From Gambelia wislizenii (lineage: Eukaryota; Chordata; Lepidosauria; Squamata; Crotaphytidae), in contig JAUMIR010000001.1 of NCBI GenBank assembly GCA_030847615.1, positions 34,037,501 to 34,101,500 on the forward strand: 64,000 nucleotides of DNA. Direction: 5' to 3'. Below the pieces are notes generated by a model. It was given only the letters and a program-made list of their open reading frames with translations, was not told the DNA's origin and made no database searches. Position numbers and translations under genes: made by a program. How positions within the stretch are numbered: the stretch's first letter is position 1; each line of letters opens with the position of its first letter. Shown one piece after another: positions 44,458-54,561 of this stretch.

Positions 44458-44850
44458 ATAGAATCATAGAGTTTAAAGAGACCACGAGGGCCATCCAGTC
44501 TAACATCCTGCCTTGCAGCAATACACAATGAAAGCTTTCCTCACAGATGGCCATCCAGCCTCTGCTTAAAAACCTCCAAAGAAGGAGACTCCACCACACT
44601 CTGAGGCAGATCTTTTCAATCCTGAATAGCTGTTTCTGTCAGGAAGTTCTTCCTAATGTTTAGATGGAATCTCTTTTCTTGTAGTTTGAGTGTATTGCTC
44701 CGTGTCCTAATCTCTGGAGCTGCAAAAAACAAGCTTGCTCCATCCTCAATATGACATCCCTTCAAATATTTAAACATGGCTGTCATGTCACTTATTAACC
44801 TTCTCTTCCCCAGGCTAAACATACCCAGCTCCCTAAGGCATGGCTTCCAT
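44458..44850 (-). mobile_element. CR1 3' fragment
   Basis: atagaatcatagagtttaa, gagggccatccagtctaaca, then aaacctccaaagaaggagac and gatggaatctcttttcttg, up to ccaggctaaacatacccag. It encodes only the C-terminal end of ORF2, with stops. Confidence 0.85.
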
Positions 44851-45322
44851 ACCTCCATCCAGCACCCCATCCAGCCCATTATCTTTATTTGTGCTTGACT
44901 TTTGCAGGGAGTGTCAGTGAGGCTTACTTCCCCAAAAGTATACATCTTTAAGGAAGCTAGCGGGAATACAAGTCCTGCTGAAATTTGAAAGAGCAAAGGC
45001 TATTAGACCTCTCTTTGCATGGAAGTAAACATACATTGGATCCCCTTGTTAGCCTCACAATAGCCCTGTTAGGTTGGTTAAACCAGAAGGACTAGCCAAA
45101 AGGTATACAGGCAGAGCTGAACAGGCAAGACCACTTATTTGATCTTTGGGGACCTATGATTTGGGGTGGCATGCAGCCCTGTTTTTAGGTGCATGTAGTC
45201 CAACCCCCTGCCATCTGTTCTTTCCTTTCCTTTCTTTCTTTTTTGTGCTAATGGGCCTGATTAGCACATTTGAATGAATATACTGAGAGTTTCTAGTCAG
45301 ACTCAAATGAGTGCCATCTCAC
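44851..45322. other. Unassigned
   Basis: No gene. The pyrimidine run tttcctttcctttctttctt lies near 45222-45242. Confidence 0.35.
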
Positions 45323-45388
45323 TATGGGAAATTTTTAAAATATTTGAGATTTGGTAATCTCAGTAGCAGAGTTAAACACATTTAGCAA
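45323..45388 (-). repeat. Truncated 3' LTR of copia C
   Basis: aaaatatttgagatttggta and agcagagttaaacacattta match the matching edge of the 5' LTR at 49597-49665. Then the sequence jumps straight into RNase H. Confidence 0.8.
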
Positions 45389-46899
45389 TAATGGCTTGGT
45401 CAGGGTATCAGCTGTGATCTCAGTTGTGGGACAGTAGATCATCTTGATCATTCCTTCTTCTGTCAGTTCACGAACTCTGTGATATCTAGTTTCAATGTGC
45501 TTGCTGTGTGGTGTCATTTTCTCTGTTTGAGGTAGCCTAATGCAACTCTGGTTGTCTTCAAAAATTTGAATTCATTTTTGTTCACTTATTCCAAACTCAA
45601 TCAGTGGTTGATCAAGCCATAACAATTCTCTGCATGGCTGTGATGCAGCTATGTATTCTGACTCTGTAGAAGAGTGAGCTATAATTTTTTGGTTTTGGCT
45701 AGCCCAAGAGATACTGGTAGAATGAGAATCTACACTATCTCCAGCCCAGTTTGCATAGTGTAGCATACAAGGCTTGGATCATTGCTAGCTGGTGGCTTCA
45801 ATTCAAAATCCATAGTCCCGTTTAAGTATCTGGCAACTCTTTTTACTGTATTTTAATCCTTCTTGGTTGGTGCACTGATCTTTCTACTTAGAATTCCTAC
45901 ATTCCAAGCTATATGAGGTCTAGTGTTTGTGGCTAAGTACAGAAGCTTTCCTATTGTGGTTCTGTACATTGTGTTGTTTGGTAGAGGATCACTTTCTTCA
46001 TTATTTTTCAGAAAATCTGTCACCATGGGGGTTTCTACAGTATATGCATCTTGCATTCTGAGAGTTTCTAAAAGTTCAACAATCTTCTGTCTTTGACTTA
46101 GTAGAAAAGAACCATCTTCTTCTCTTTGAATCTGTATGCCTAAGTAATATATAGCATTTAAGTTCTGACCACCATGTATTGCTTTAATTCAACTTCCTTA
46201 TTCAAACTGCATACAAATTCTGTGTAATCTTCATCTCTCTGAGTAGCTATGATCAAGTTAACAACATAAGTCAAGATAAATGTTGAATGCCCATTTCTGG
46301 TTCTGGTGTATAGACATGGGTCTGCTTCTCCTTGTTCAAAGTCTAGTTGCTTTAGCATTTTGTCCAGTTTCTCATTCCAGGCTCTTGTTATCTCTTTAAG
46401 ACCATAGAGTCCTTTCTTGAGCTTACAAACCAGATGTGGTCTATTCTGGCTACCAAACCTGGTGGTTGTTTCATACATTTCTTCCTTATTCATGCCATGT
46501 AGAAAAGCTGTTTTCACACCAAGGTGTCTGACGTCTATCTGTTTAGAAGCAGCCAAACTAAGAAGTAGTGTTATGACTATTTTTCACAACAGGAGCAAAA
46601 ACTTCATCGTAATCAACTCCATATTTCTGTGAGAAGCCTTGAGCAACCAATCCTGCCTTGTAACATTCCACTTTTGCTTCTCCATCCTATTTCAACTTGA
46701 ACACCCACCTGCATCCTATCACTTTCTTTTCTGGTGGAAGTTCTGTGGTGGAACTTTCTTTTCTGGTGGAAGTCCATGTTCCATTCTTATATAGTGCTTC
46801 TGTCTCTTCCTGTGCAGCTTTTTGCCACTGAGCTGCCTCAGCTATAGGCATCTGCTCAATTTCTTCTTTATTTGCTCGTTCTTTGGGTAACACTGACAT
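45335..46899 (-). pseudogene. Copia C reverse transcriptase and RNase H
   Basis: RT begins with PEKKVIGCRWVFKLK in frame 46687-46899. Frame 46158-46556 has GVKTAFLHG, where DVKTAFL is expected, KLKKGLYGLK, and YVVNLIIA in place of YVDDxxxA. Two catalytic positions are therefore lost. The thumb is in 45853-46056 (TIGKLLYLATNTRP). RNase H spans 45572-45766 (NWAGD in place of DWAGD, HSSTESEYIAAS) and 45335-45517 (SKHIETRYHRVRE, ADTLTKPL). Four frames separated by stops. It cannot act. Confidence 0.9.
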
Positions 46900-47591
46900 T
46901 GCAAGGTAGAATAAGCATAAAGGTATTACACCTCTGTTGGGTCACAGTATCTGGGAACCTATTCTGGAATCTTGTCTGTCTCTGCAGCATCTTCCAGTCC
47001 AGTCATCAGGTCATCATCATCTGCATCCCTTTCTTTTTGTGTACTTCTCTCTGTGTCTGGCTCATCCTTTGCATCATTCATCTCACACCTTTGTACTGCT
47101 GTGAGAGGTTCAACTTCATGTTCCAGGGATTCCACCAAAGCATTCTCCTCTCATGAGAAGTATAATGCAATATCTTGCTCCTCTGAAAAATTTAGCACAG
47201 TTCCTCTTTTATCACTTCTGCTACATTCATCAAAGTAAATGGCATATCTAGTGGTGACTTCACCCGTCTTTAAGTTCATTACTCTATAGCCTTTGCTTCC
47301 AGGAGCATAACCAATCAGAATAGTCTGTTCTGATCTGGCATCTAGCTTGTGTCACCTTTGGTTGGGTATGTATGCATATGCAATGCTTCCAAATGCTCTA
47401 ATGTGCTTCATGTCTGGCACTCTGCCATGCCACATCTAAAATGGTGTTTGTGTAGTACCTTTTATTGGCAATGTGTTCTGGAGATATGTTGCAATCATGA
47501 TGGCATTGCTCCAGAGTCTGCTGGGTAGACAAGCATCTGCCAACATGCAATTTGTCATATCTAGGAGAGATAGAATCATAGAATCATAGAC
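46900..47591 (-). pseudogene. Copia C integrase C-terminal region, eroded
   Basis: Between the integrase core and RT. The expected conserved blocks are only faintly visible on the minus strand (a KAYIGYAPG-like region near 47280-47320). Broken by stops. Confidence 0.5.
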
Positions 47592-48155
47592 TCATAAAGA
47601 TCTTAGCTTTCTCTCAGAAATCCCATTCTGCTGAGGTGTGTAAGGAACGCTCCTCCTGTGAAAAATGCTTTGCTCTTCCAAGAAAGCTTGTGTGCAATTT
47701 GAGAGGTACTCACCTCCACAGTCTGTTTGAATCACCTTTGGTAACCTTTCAAACTTGTTTCTCACTATTGCAATGTACTTTTGAAGCACCTCATGGGTTT
47801 GACTCTTCTCTTTCAGTAGATAGGTGACACAATACCTTGACAAATCATCCACAAAGATTAAAGCATATCTATTTCTGCCAAGAGAATGCAAATTAAATGA
47901 ACCACATAAATCACTGTGTATGAGATCTAGGACATTGGTGGTTTTCCTTTCAGTCCTTGTATGAAATGAAGGGCTGACTGCTTTATGTTCAACACAAATA
48001 ACATACCTGTTAGCACTGTCATTGTGTTGTGACTTTACCTTGATACCTGTGGCCAAATTCTGATCCTGTAGTTGAAGAATGGCCCTTTTATCACAACGTG
48101 CAAAGCATTTATGCCATAAGTCAATGCTGGTTTCATCCGTCTGTGCCTGAGCCAT
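47592..48155 (-). pseudogene. Copia C integrase core, DD35E intact
   Basis: 187 codons. It has a zinc-binding start (DLWHKCFARCDKRAI) and catalytic Asp82 in HSDLCG, Asp145 in QTDCGGEY and Glu181 in PYTPQQNGISERKL. The 35-residue spacing from Asp145 to Glu181 fits DD35E. This enzyme inserts retrotransposon DNA. The core is open, but the protein is cut off from its flanking domains by stops and no cleavable polyprotein remains. Listed as a relic, not as a working gene. Confidence 0.88.
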
Positions 48156-48327
48156 GTTCAGTTGTTGAGCTCAAAGACATAACTGATAGCTATCATCATT
48201 TTCAAATGCTTGAGCAAACACAGTATTATTTTTTGTAAATTTTGCACATTCCATCTTCAAAGAGTATTGAAAATCCTTTCTTGTCTAGGGTAGACATGCT
48301 CAGCATGTTGCAATGGAAATCAGGAAT

Positions 48328-48906
48328 TTAAAGAACGTCATCTGCCATATTCTGCACAGTTTTGTCTGGCAGTGTACAGTTTAAGATTAATTTTCCAGAT
48401 CCTAATATTGGCATGCACATGGCACCAGCGGTCTGTACGAGACCTTGTGTACATTCATTCATTTCAGTAAAATAAGCATGATTAAATGTACTGTGATTGG
48501 TACACCCAGAATCCACAATCCACATATCTGGTTTTTGTTTGCATTTATCAACTGCCAAAACTTTGTTGGTTAAAAGAAAATTGTTTCCTCTTTGTGATCT
48601 GTGGGGCTTGTCTTTAAAATCAGCCCTGCCACGTGGTCTGCTTTGTTCAAAATGTTCCTTAGTAGAAGGAGAGCTACCATTGGCTAGAAATCTTTTGGGA
48701 AGTGTACAGTTCTTTGCAATATGCCCCCTTTTATTACAATTAAAGCAGTGATTGGCTCTTGGGCAGAGCCTGCCCTTGCTTTCAGGCAGGTAATTTGATC
48801 CAGAGCCTTGGATCTCTCTTGGGGCTTGAGCTCTGTGCTCTATGCATTCAACTCTTAGGCGTGCTAGAGCTTGTGCAAATTGAAGATTTTCCATACCCTC
48901 CAGCAC
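48328..48906 (-). pseudogene. Copia C nucleocapsid and protease
   Basis: 192 codons. The zinc knuckle CFNCNKRGHIAKNC has C54, C57, H62 and C67 (CX2CX4HX4C). The aspartic protease motif is WIVDSGCTNHST with D132, S133 and G134. These are the end of Gag and the start of Pol in copia order. The upstream gag is in another frame. Confidence 0.88.
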
Positions 48907-48968
48907 AGATATAAAATAATCAAATTGTTTACTCAGAGTTCCAGTCAGAAAACCAATCTTTTGTTCTT

Positions 48969-49382
48969 CTAATCCAGTTTCTCAAAAAGTGTTATTAATC
49001 TAGTAATATGTGCTTCACAATTTTGCTTGGAATTAAGTTTCAGATTCATCAATTCTCTAACGTAAATTGCCCAAGATTTCACACATGTGAAGCCATAGGT
49101 CTCTTTAATTTTGTTCATTGTTTCCTTTGCTGTGGAACAGCCATTTATGTAAATAAATTGCTCATCACTCAAGGAGTTTAGAATCAAGTCTTTAGCTATT
49201 GTGTCCTTTTTAAGCCAAGCCTGTAATTTATCCCTTTCTATTGGTCTTGCACTTATAATGCATTCATAAAGTTCTTGTGCCATAAAGTAAGTTTCCAGTC
49301 TCTGTTTCCATTGAGAATAATTATCATGAGTAAGCAGGATCTGTCTTCCGGTCATATTCCTTTCTCTGTCTCTCAAAAACAT
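48969..49382 (-). pseudogene. Copia C gag N-terminal part
   Basis: 137 codons. It has the copia Gag hallmarks: LTHDNYSQWKQRLETYF, a W-rich AWLKKDTIAKDLILNSLSD segment and ITRLITLFEKLD at the end. A frameshift near 48969 separates it from 48906. Confidence 0.85.
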
Positions 49383-49582
49383 CTTGCTTCATTTGCAATT
49401 CAAATAAAAGTAGCTCAAAAGAAAAATCTCTAGGTAGTGTGTGTTTTGCAGGGGGAGGGGTGGAAACAAGCACTATCAAAATAAACAAAAGAATACAAAA
49501 GCCTGAAAAATCTGGCTAACTGCCCAAAACTGTTGCCCAATAAAATCTCTGGTGCCCCATGACCTATTGAACAATAAAATCT

Positions 49583-49596
49583 CTGGGCCCATAACC
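49583..49596 (-). promoter_or_regulatory. Primer-binding site of copia C
   Basis: The complement of 49583-49596 is GGTTATGGGCCCAG, identical to the copia B site and complementary to initiator tRNA-Met. A decayed second copy lies 33-36 bp further inside (tctctggtgccccatgacct). Confidence 0.85.
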
Positions 49597-50132
49597 TATT
49601 GGAATTTTAAAAAAAATATTTGAGATTTGGTAATTTCAGTAGCAGAGTTAAACACGTTTAGCAAAAGGTTATATTGGGAACAGATTAAGCCAGCCAAACC
49701 AACTCCCACACACAGTTATCTAGCTGAGAAATGAAACAAACTTAGTCTTCTTTAAAAAGTATAAAAAGTAACTTACTTACAAAATATCATGTGCATAATC
49801 ATTACACAGGTTCAGTCATCTTCAGATATGCAAGCATGAAGAAATACAAAGGTCTACATGCTGGTCAGAACTTAAACAACTTAAATCTTCACTGTGGAGC
49901 TACTTAAAAACATACAGTTCATGTTAGAAAAAGGTAGAAAGAAAAGATGTGCCCGTGTGGGCTTCTTCTAAGAGAACAATGGATTTGTGTATGTGCCAGA
50001 AGAGAGGGACCATAAACAAGCAAACAGGAAGTTAGTCATAAATCATGCTTGCATAAACTCCTACAAAGAACATACACTTGAAACCATTTAACTACTGGAG
50101 TTCATTCATGCAAAAGGTTGTAAATCCCAACA
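49597..50132 (-). repeat. 5' LTR of copia C
   Basis: 536 bp. The right edge taaatcccaaca is the complement of TGTTGGGATTTA. It starts just beside the primer-binding site. Confidence 0.85.
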
Positions 50133-50464
50133 CTAACAGGGGAGACTCCTCTGGACATTAGGTTGTATGATTTGGGGGTTTTGCTGTTAATTGCCACCAA
50201 AGTCAACTTTGACTTGATTTGGGGGTACCTCCCATTTATTTTGGGGTGAAGAATGTTATTTATTTATTTATCCTTACTCTCTTCTGTTATCATTCTTTTA
50301 TGTATTATTTTCAAAAATGGCTTAGTAGAGTGGCAAGATTTTTTTTAAAAATTTCAGTCTGAATATCTCAGTTTACTGCATAGCCTCTTTGAGTGGGAGA
50401 AAAGTGGGATATAAATCCAAGATATATTTGCAATATGTAACATGGGATAAATGCCAGTTTTGGG
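50133..50464. other. Intron, unassigned
   Basis: AT-rich. A ttatttatttatcc run lies near 50250. No gene. Confidence 0.35.
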
Positions 50465-50514
50465 GTGCAGGGTAATTTAAATGGATGTCTTGATCCATTT
50501 AAATTACCCTGCAC
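50465..50514. repeat. Perfect 21-bp inverted repeat (hairpin)
   Basis: Left arm 50465-50485 (gtgcagggtaatttaaatgg + a) and right arm 50494-50514 are exact complements. The loop is tgtcttga (8 nt). Family unknown. Confidence 0.9.
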
Positions 50515-50779
50515 TGCTGGATGACTGGCAGTGTTTCACAGGAGCGGTAAGGAACTGGAAATAAAACCAACTTCAGCCTTGCCCATTATTACAACTATGA
50601 TGCCAACATATCCTTTTTCTAATGTAAAGTCTCTGAGAGCCTCATGAACATTTTAACTGGAATCCCAAGTCCTTGAATCCCATTAACCATACTTTGGGGG
50701 TGATGGGAGTTGTAGTCCAATATATACGGAGGGTAATGCGTTAGGGCCTGCTGCATTAGTCGTTCAGTCCTAAACACAT
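50515..50779. other. Intron, unassigned
   Basis: A ggagttgtagtccaata phrase at 50707. No gene. Confidence 0.35.
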
Positions 50780-50995
50780 TTTGTTGTTGCTGTGATCAGC
50801 TTTCAAATGGTCTCTGGCTTATAGCAACCCTATCACGGGGTTGTCTTGATAAAATTTATTCAGAGGAAGTTTGCCACTGCCTTCCTCTAAGGATGAGAGG
50901 GTGGGATTTACCCAAGGATATCCCATGGGTTTCAGTGGTTAGGCAGGGATTCAAATCGTGGTGTCCCACAATCCTAGTCGGGCACCTACACCAGG
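50780..50995 (-). repeat. tRNA-derived SINE
   Basis: Reversed: ttgttgttgctgtgatcagc, tcttgataaaatttattcag, gggattcaaatcgtggtgtc. Confidence 0.82.
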
Positions 50996-51020
50996 CAAGT
51001 CTCTAACATATCTACTGGGA

Positions 51021-51740
51021 CAGCTCTTAACATTTTCTTTACCAGGGATCCCCTTTAAATATCTTTTGTTGCTGTGGACCCCCTCCCCACTTAACTCAAG
51101 ATTTAAAACCCTAAGAACAACAGCAATACAATTACACCATGCATTAACCCAGCCTTTCTCAACTTTATTACCCTGCAGGAACCCTTGGAAGAATTTCCAG
51201 GTCTCAGGGAACCCCTGCCTTAAAAAAATATTATATCTAAAGCTAGAAAAAAAATGTTTATTTCTTTAAAAAAATCATGATTTCTCAGGGAACCCCTAGT
51301 GACCCCTCAGGAAACCCTAGGGTTCCAGGGAACCCTGGTTGAGAAACACTGATTAACCCCTTTCCTCAGAGGCACTGGAGGGAAAGGAAGACTTTTTCCC
51401 CTGCTTCTTCCTGCAAGTTTGTGGCTGGAGCAGATTGAATGGCAATGTGCAAGCCACACCAGCCAGCCAGCCTTTGCCTTGCCTCCTGTCATGTCGGGTG
51501 AGCAGCCCAGAGCTGGTATAAGGGCCCTGCAACACCTTGCAGCCACATGGGGCCCTCCGTCCTAACCCTCCTCCTCCAAAAGCATTATTAGTAATAATCT
51601 GAATATCCTGCACTGTGAATAGGTTAGGTTAGGTTAGGTTACACTGACCTGAGATAAACATATCTTCAAGCCTTCACAGATCCCCTGTGAGGACATCGTG
51701 GCCCCCTGGGGGTCCACAGACTACAAGTTAAGAACCACTA
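51021..51740 (+). mobile_element. hAT element, longer copy, itself interrupted
   Basis: Same family as 21162-21548: tttctttaccagggatcccc and gtgaggacatcgtggcccc appear in reverse order. Ends cagctcttaaca and gttaagaaccacta. The 8-bp target duplication has one mismatch, TACTGGGA (51013-51020) and TACTAGGA (51741-51748). It contains a second hAT at 51151-51351 and a GGTTA run (51621-51641). The strand is arbitrary. Confidence 0.85.
51151..51351. mobile_element. Second hAT family, nested, 201 bp
   Basis: Ends agcctttctcaac and ggttgagaaacactg are inverted. The perfect 8-bp duplication is ATTAACCC (51143-51150 and 51352-51359). The inside holds repeated agggaacccctgcc-like phrases. Confidence 0.85.
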
Positions 51741-51748
51741 TACTAGGA

Positions 51749-52006
51749 GATAAAAGTCCATAGCAGGAGTTACTTCAAAAAACAAACTCCCCAAAAACCC
51801 TGCATAGGCTTGCATTATTTACATCCTGTCTACTCTCACTGGGAAGAAGACCCCTAATTTTCAGTGAGACCTAGTTCAGGCTCTGGTGGAGGTTGCCTGC
51901 CAGTTCCACAGGACCTCTAGGCAGCTTTGGATACATCCCTCACAGAACGGGTCTCCACTGGGAAGGGATTTGAAAACACAGTTTGAGGGCGACTCCCATC
52001 CTTTGG
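51749..52006. other. Intron, unassigned
   Basis: No feature seen. Confidence 0.35.
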
Positions 52007-52045
52007 GAGAGCCAGTGTGGTCTACTCATTTGAGTGCTGGACCAA

Positions 52046-52259
52046 GGAGATTATTACACTACACTGTTATAGTGCTATTATTCCACTTTAACTGCTCTGG
52101 CTGTCTCCTGGGATTCGTAGTTTAGGGAGGGGCATTTAGCCTTCTCAGCCAGAGAGCTCTTAGGCCTCACTAAACTACAAACCCCAGAATTCCACAGGAG
52201 GCAGCCAGAGCAGTTAAAGTGGAATAATAGCACTATAACAGTGTAGTGTGATAAAGTCC
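52046..52259. mobile_element. Harbinger-like MITE, second subfamily
   Basis: Palindrome: ttacactacactgttatagt at the left, and its complement ending ataaagtcc at the right, with arms ccactttaactgctctggct. Flanks are CAA and TTA, compatible with an eroded TWA duplication. It lies inside the SINE at 52007. Confidence 0.75.
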
Positions 52260-52353
52260 TTAAGACTCTGGAGACTAGGGTTCAAATTTCCCATCGCCAT
52301 GGAAACCCACTGGGTGACCTTGGGCAAGTCACACACTCTTGGCCTCAGAGGAA

Positions 52354-52703
52354 TTTTTTTTGGGGGGGGGGGAATTAGGAATTTTTTATTGGAATAAGAC
52401 CATTCTACTGAAAAATACACCCAACTGCAGAAGGCCGTAACAATAACGCCCCCAAAAATTGTTTCCCTCTTTTCTTACTAATACAAAAATAAAACTATCT
52501 ATCCTAACACTAATACATTTCCCTCTTAATCTAAACACACTATAATCACTCTTTTTTCCTTTCCAATGAACATTATATTTACACATTACAATTACACATA
52601 TTTGGAAAAGAAAAAAATTAATAAAAGATTAATAAAAATAATAATACAAAATAATACAATAATAATAATAAAATATATATTTAAAGATATCCCTTAAGTT
52701 ATT
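52354..52703 (-). mobile_element. Retroposed 350-bp insert with A-tail
   Basis: Flanked by a 12-bp duplication GCCTCAGAGGAA (52342-52353 and 52704-52715). Read on the minus strand it ends in ccaataaaaaattcctaatt, a C run and a terminal A run. This fits a 5'-truncated L1-type copy or another polyadenylated transcript. No coding sequence recognised. Confidence 0.75.
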
Positions 52704-52819
52704 GCCTCAGAGGAAGGCAAAGACAATCCATCTGCGAAACAATATTGCCAAGGAAACCCTGTGATAGGTTCGCCTTTGGATCGCCATCAGTGGGAAACGA
52801 CTTGAAGGCACACAACAAG

Positions 52820-53334
52820 AACCATCCTTCCTGGAGGGTGAACTCAAAAGGTGTTGCTGGGGGACTTGTGTGGAACTTCGTGACCGCGGGGGTCCCTTCG
52901 GGCTCTGTCTTATCTACCCCCTCCCCTGTGCTGTTCAACCTATACAGGAAAGCAATGGGAGAGGTTGTTTCGGATTTGGGGGTTCATTGCAACCCCAATC
53001 TTGATCCTTTCTGTCTAAGTCCAAGGACGCTGTTCTCCTTCAAAACCTCAAGTTGCCTTGCTATTATTATTCCATTGTGCATTTTAACGTTTTTATTTGT
53101 TGGATGCATCTGCGCTAGTTTCTTGGAAGCCTCCAGCAATCCTTGATGTGTGTGTGCGAGAGAGGGGGGTTAGAAACCGGATGGCCAGGATGGCTGGAGG
53201 ATTCTGGGAGTTCTAGTCCCATAAAGTACCCCCCCCAGCCCTGGATGACGAATGCGTAGTAGTTGCACTAAAGGAAAGGACAATAGGTTGTCTGTCTGTC
53301 CCTACCTTTCCTAAGCTCTCTCCCCCCCTCCCTT
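52820..53334. other. End of the SIX2 intron
   Basis: No gene. 53170-53225 holds an ggattctgggagttctagtc phrase. The stretch before exon 2 is pyrimidine-rich. Confidence 0.4.
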
Positions 53335-53350
53335 TCTGTCCTCTTTCCAG

Positions 53351-53654
53351 GGAAAACAATGAGAATTCCAGCTCCAATGGCCACAACCCGCTTTCCTCTT
53401 CGCTGAACGGCAACAAAGCAGTTTTAGGGAGCTCTGAAGATGAGAAGACGCCCTCTGGGACGCCGGATCATTCCTCGTCCAGCCCCGCGTTACTGCTCAA
53501 TTCGAACCCAGGTTTACAGCCACTCCACACCTTGGGCCACCCCCAGGGGCCTAGCGCCATTCCGGTACCCAGTGCGGACCCTCTGCATCATCACAGTTTG
53601 CAAGACTCCATCCTCAACTCCATGTCTTCTAACCTGGTCGACCTTGGCTCTTAA
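53351..53654 (+). CDS. SIX2: SIX2 exon 2 coding part (C-terminal tail)
   Basis: Supplies the last base of Arg187 and residues 188-287, ending VDLGS and TAA at 53652-53654. SIX2-specific features include [18 protein letters not shown] (residues 214-231), [22 protein letters not shown] and the terminal [19 protein letters not shown]. The acceptor ctctttccag is at 53341-53350. The tail is Ser/Pro/Asn-rich and probably unstructured, and modulates transcription. At 287 residues it is close to the 291 I recall for human SIX2. A Gly-rich stretch of the mammalian tail (before ADPL) is missing. The join to exon 1 is in frame with no lesion. Confidence 0.95.
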
Positions 53655-54214
53655 AAACACACAGGAACTCAACTCGCTTGTGTGGCATCAGCGATGGCCT
53701 CCTAACCAGGGTTCCCATTCAGCAGCCTTCTTTCAAAAACTTTTAAAAACCCTAGGTTTCTTTTTTTTAAAAAAAAATACCTACTATCTGAAATGTTGAA
53801 AGGAATGGTAAACTTTTCCCCCCCATATGGGCTTCTTGTCTCGCTTTGGATCAGTGGCTGTCCGGCTGGCTCTTGACTTATGGGGATGTTCAATATGCAA
53901 ACTTCGGACTTTTGTGAGTTGTTTGGGGGACAAAGGCTTAATAGGATTTGGCATAGCTGGTTGCAGAGAGATTGGGGACTCTTCCTTATGAGGGTTTTTT
54001 TTTTAAGGCAAGGGAAGGCTCAAGAGGTCAATTAAGAAACAAATATGGAAGGAGGAGGGTTGACAGCTTCAGAATTCACTGGTCTTGTGGTCCTTGATTG
54101 GACCCAGTTTTGGGGTTGCCAGCTTCTTTACTGACCTGAGTAGCTGGGCTTCAACCTGATGTACAGAGATCAGGAAGCAAAGCTTTTCAGGACACAAGAG
54201 CTGGAGGAGACTAA

Positions 54215-54439
54215 GGGCCTTTGCGCACTACACAGTTATATCAGTATGATTCCACTTTAATGGCCATGGTTGCATAAGATGGGATCCTGTGGCTTGTAGC
54301 TCGGAAAGGCACTAGACAGCTCTGGCTGAGAATTCTAAATAACCCTCATCAAACTGCTGATTATCAGGATTTCATACGATGGAACCATGGCAGTGAAAGT
54401 GGAACCATATCACTATGACTATGTAGTGTGAAAGGGCCC
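54215..54439. mobile_element. Harbinger-like MITE, second subfamily
   Basis: gggcctttgcgcactacaca at the left and gtagtgtgaaagggccc at the right. The perfect 3-bp duplication is TAA (54212-54214 and 54440-54442). Confidence 0.82.
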
Positions 54440-54561
54440 TAAAGATCTGGGCTATTTTTTTCAACTATCAACCCTTTCATTTCCCTGACTGCCATTTTTC
54501 TGGCAAAAGAAAAAAGAAGAAGAAAGGAAAAGAAAGGTAGGGGGGAAAAAAAGAGGTTGTA

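Larger units (their letters stand above)
45323..50132 (-). mobile_element. Ty1/copia retrotransposon C, near full length
   Basis: A minus-strand copia with a 536-bp 5' LTR (49597-50132), PBS, gag, zinc knuckle, protease, integrase, RT and RNase H. The order protease-integrase-RT-RNase H is diagnostic of Ty1/copia. The 3' LTR is reduced to about 66 bp (45323-45388), joined directly to the end of RNase H, so its U3 and the polypurine tract are deleted. Flanks ctcac (left) and ctaac (right) may be a 5-bp duplication with one mismatch. Confidence 0.9.
52007..52819 (+). repeat. tRNA-derived SINE interrupted twice
   Basis: SINE parts at 52007-52045 (gagagccagtgtggtctac), 52260-52353 (gactctggagactagggttc, then ccttgggcaagtcacacac) and 52704-52819 (gcctcagaggaaggcaaaga to cttgaaggcacacaacaag). 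The gaps are filled by a MITE and by a retroposed fragment, each a single insertion. Confidence 0.88.

Noticed and set aside
43589..45388. LTR at 43589-44130 as the 3' LTR of copia C
   Set aside because: A truncated LTR end at 45323-45388 directly adjoins the RNase H end, so the 43589 LTR is better treated as separate. Not fully settled.
51621..51641. (GGTTA)n run resembling an arthropod-type telomere repeat
   Set aside because: Only four units, lying inside a hAT element. Chance simple sequence.
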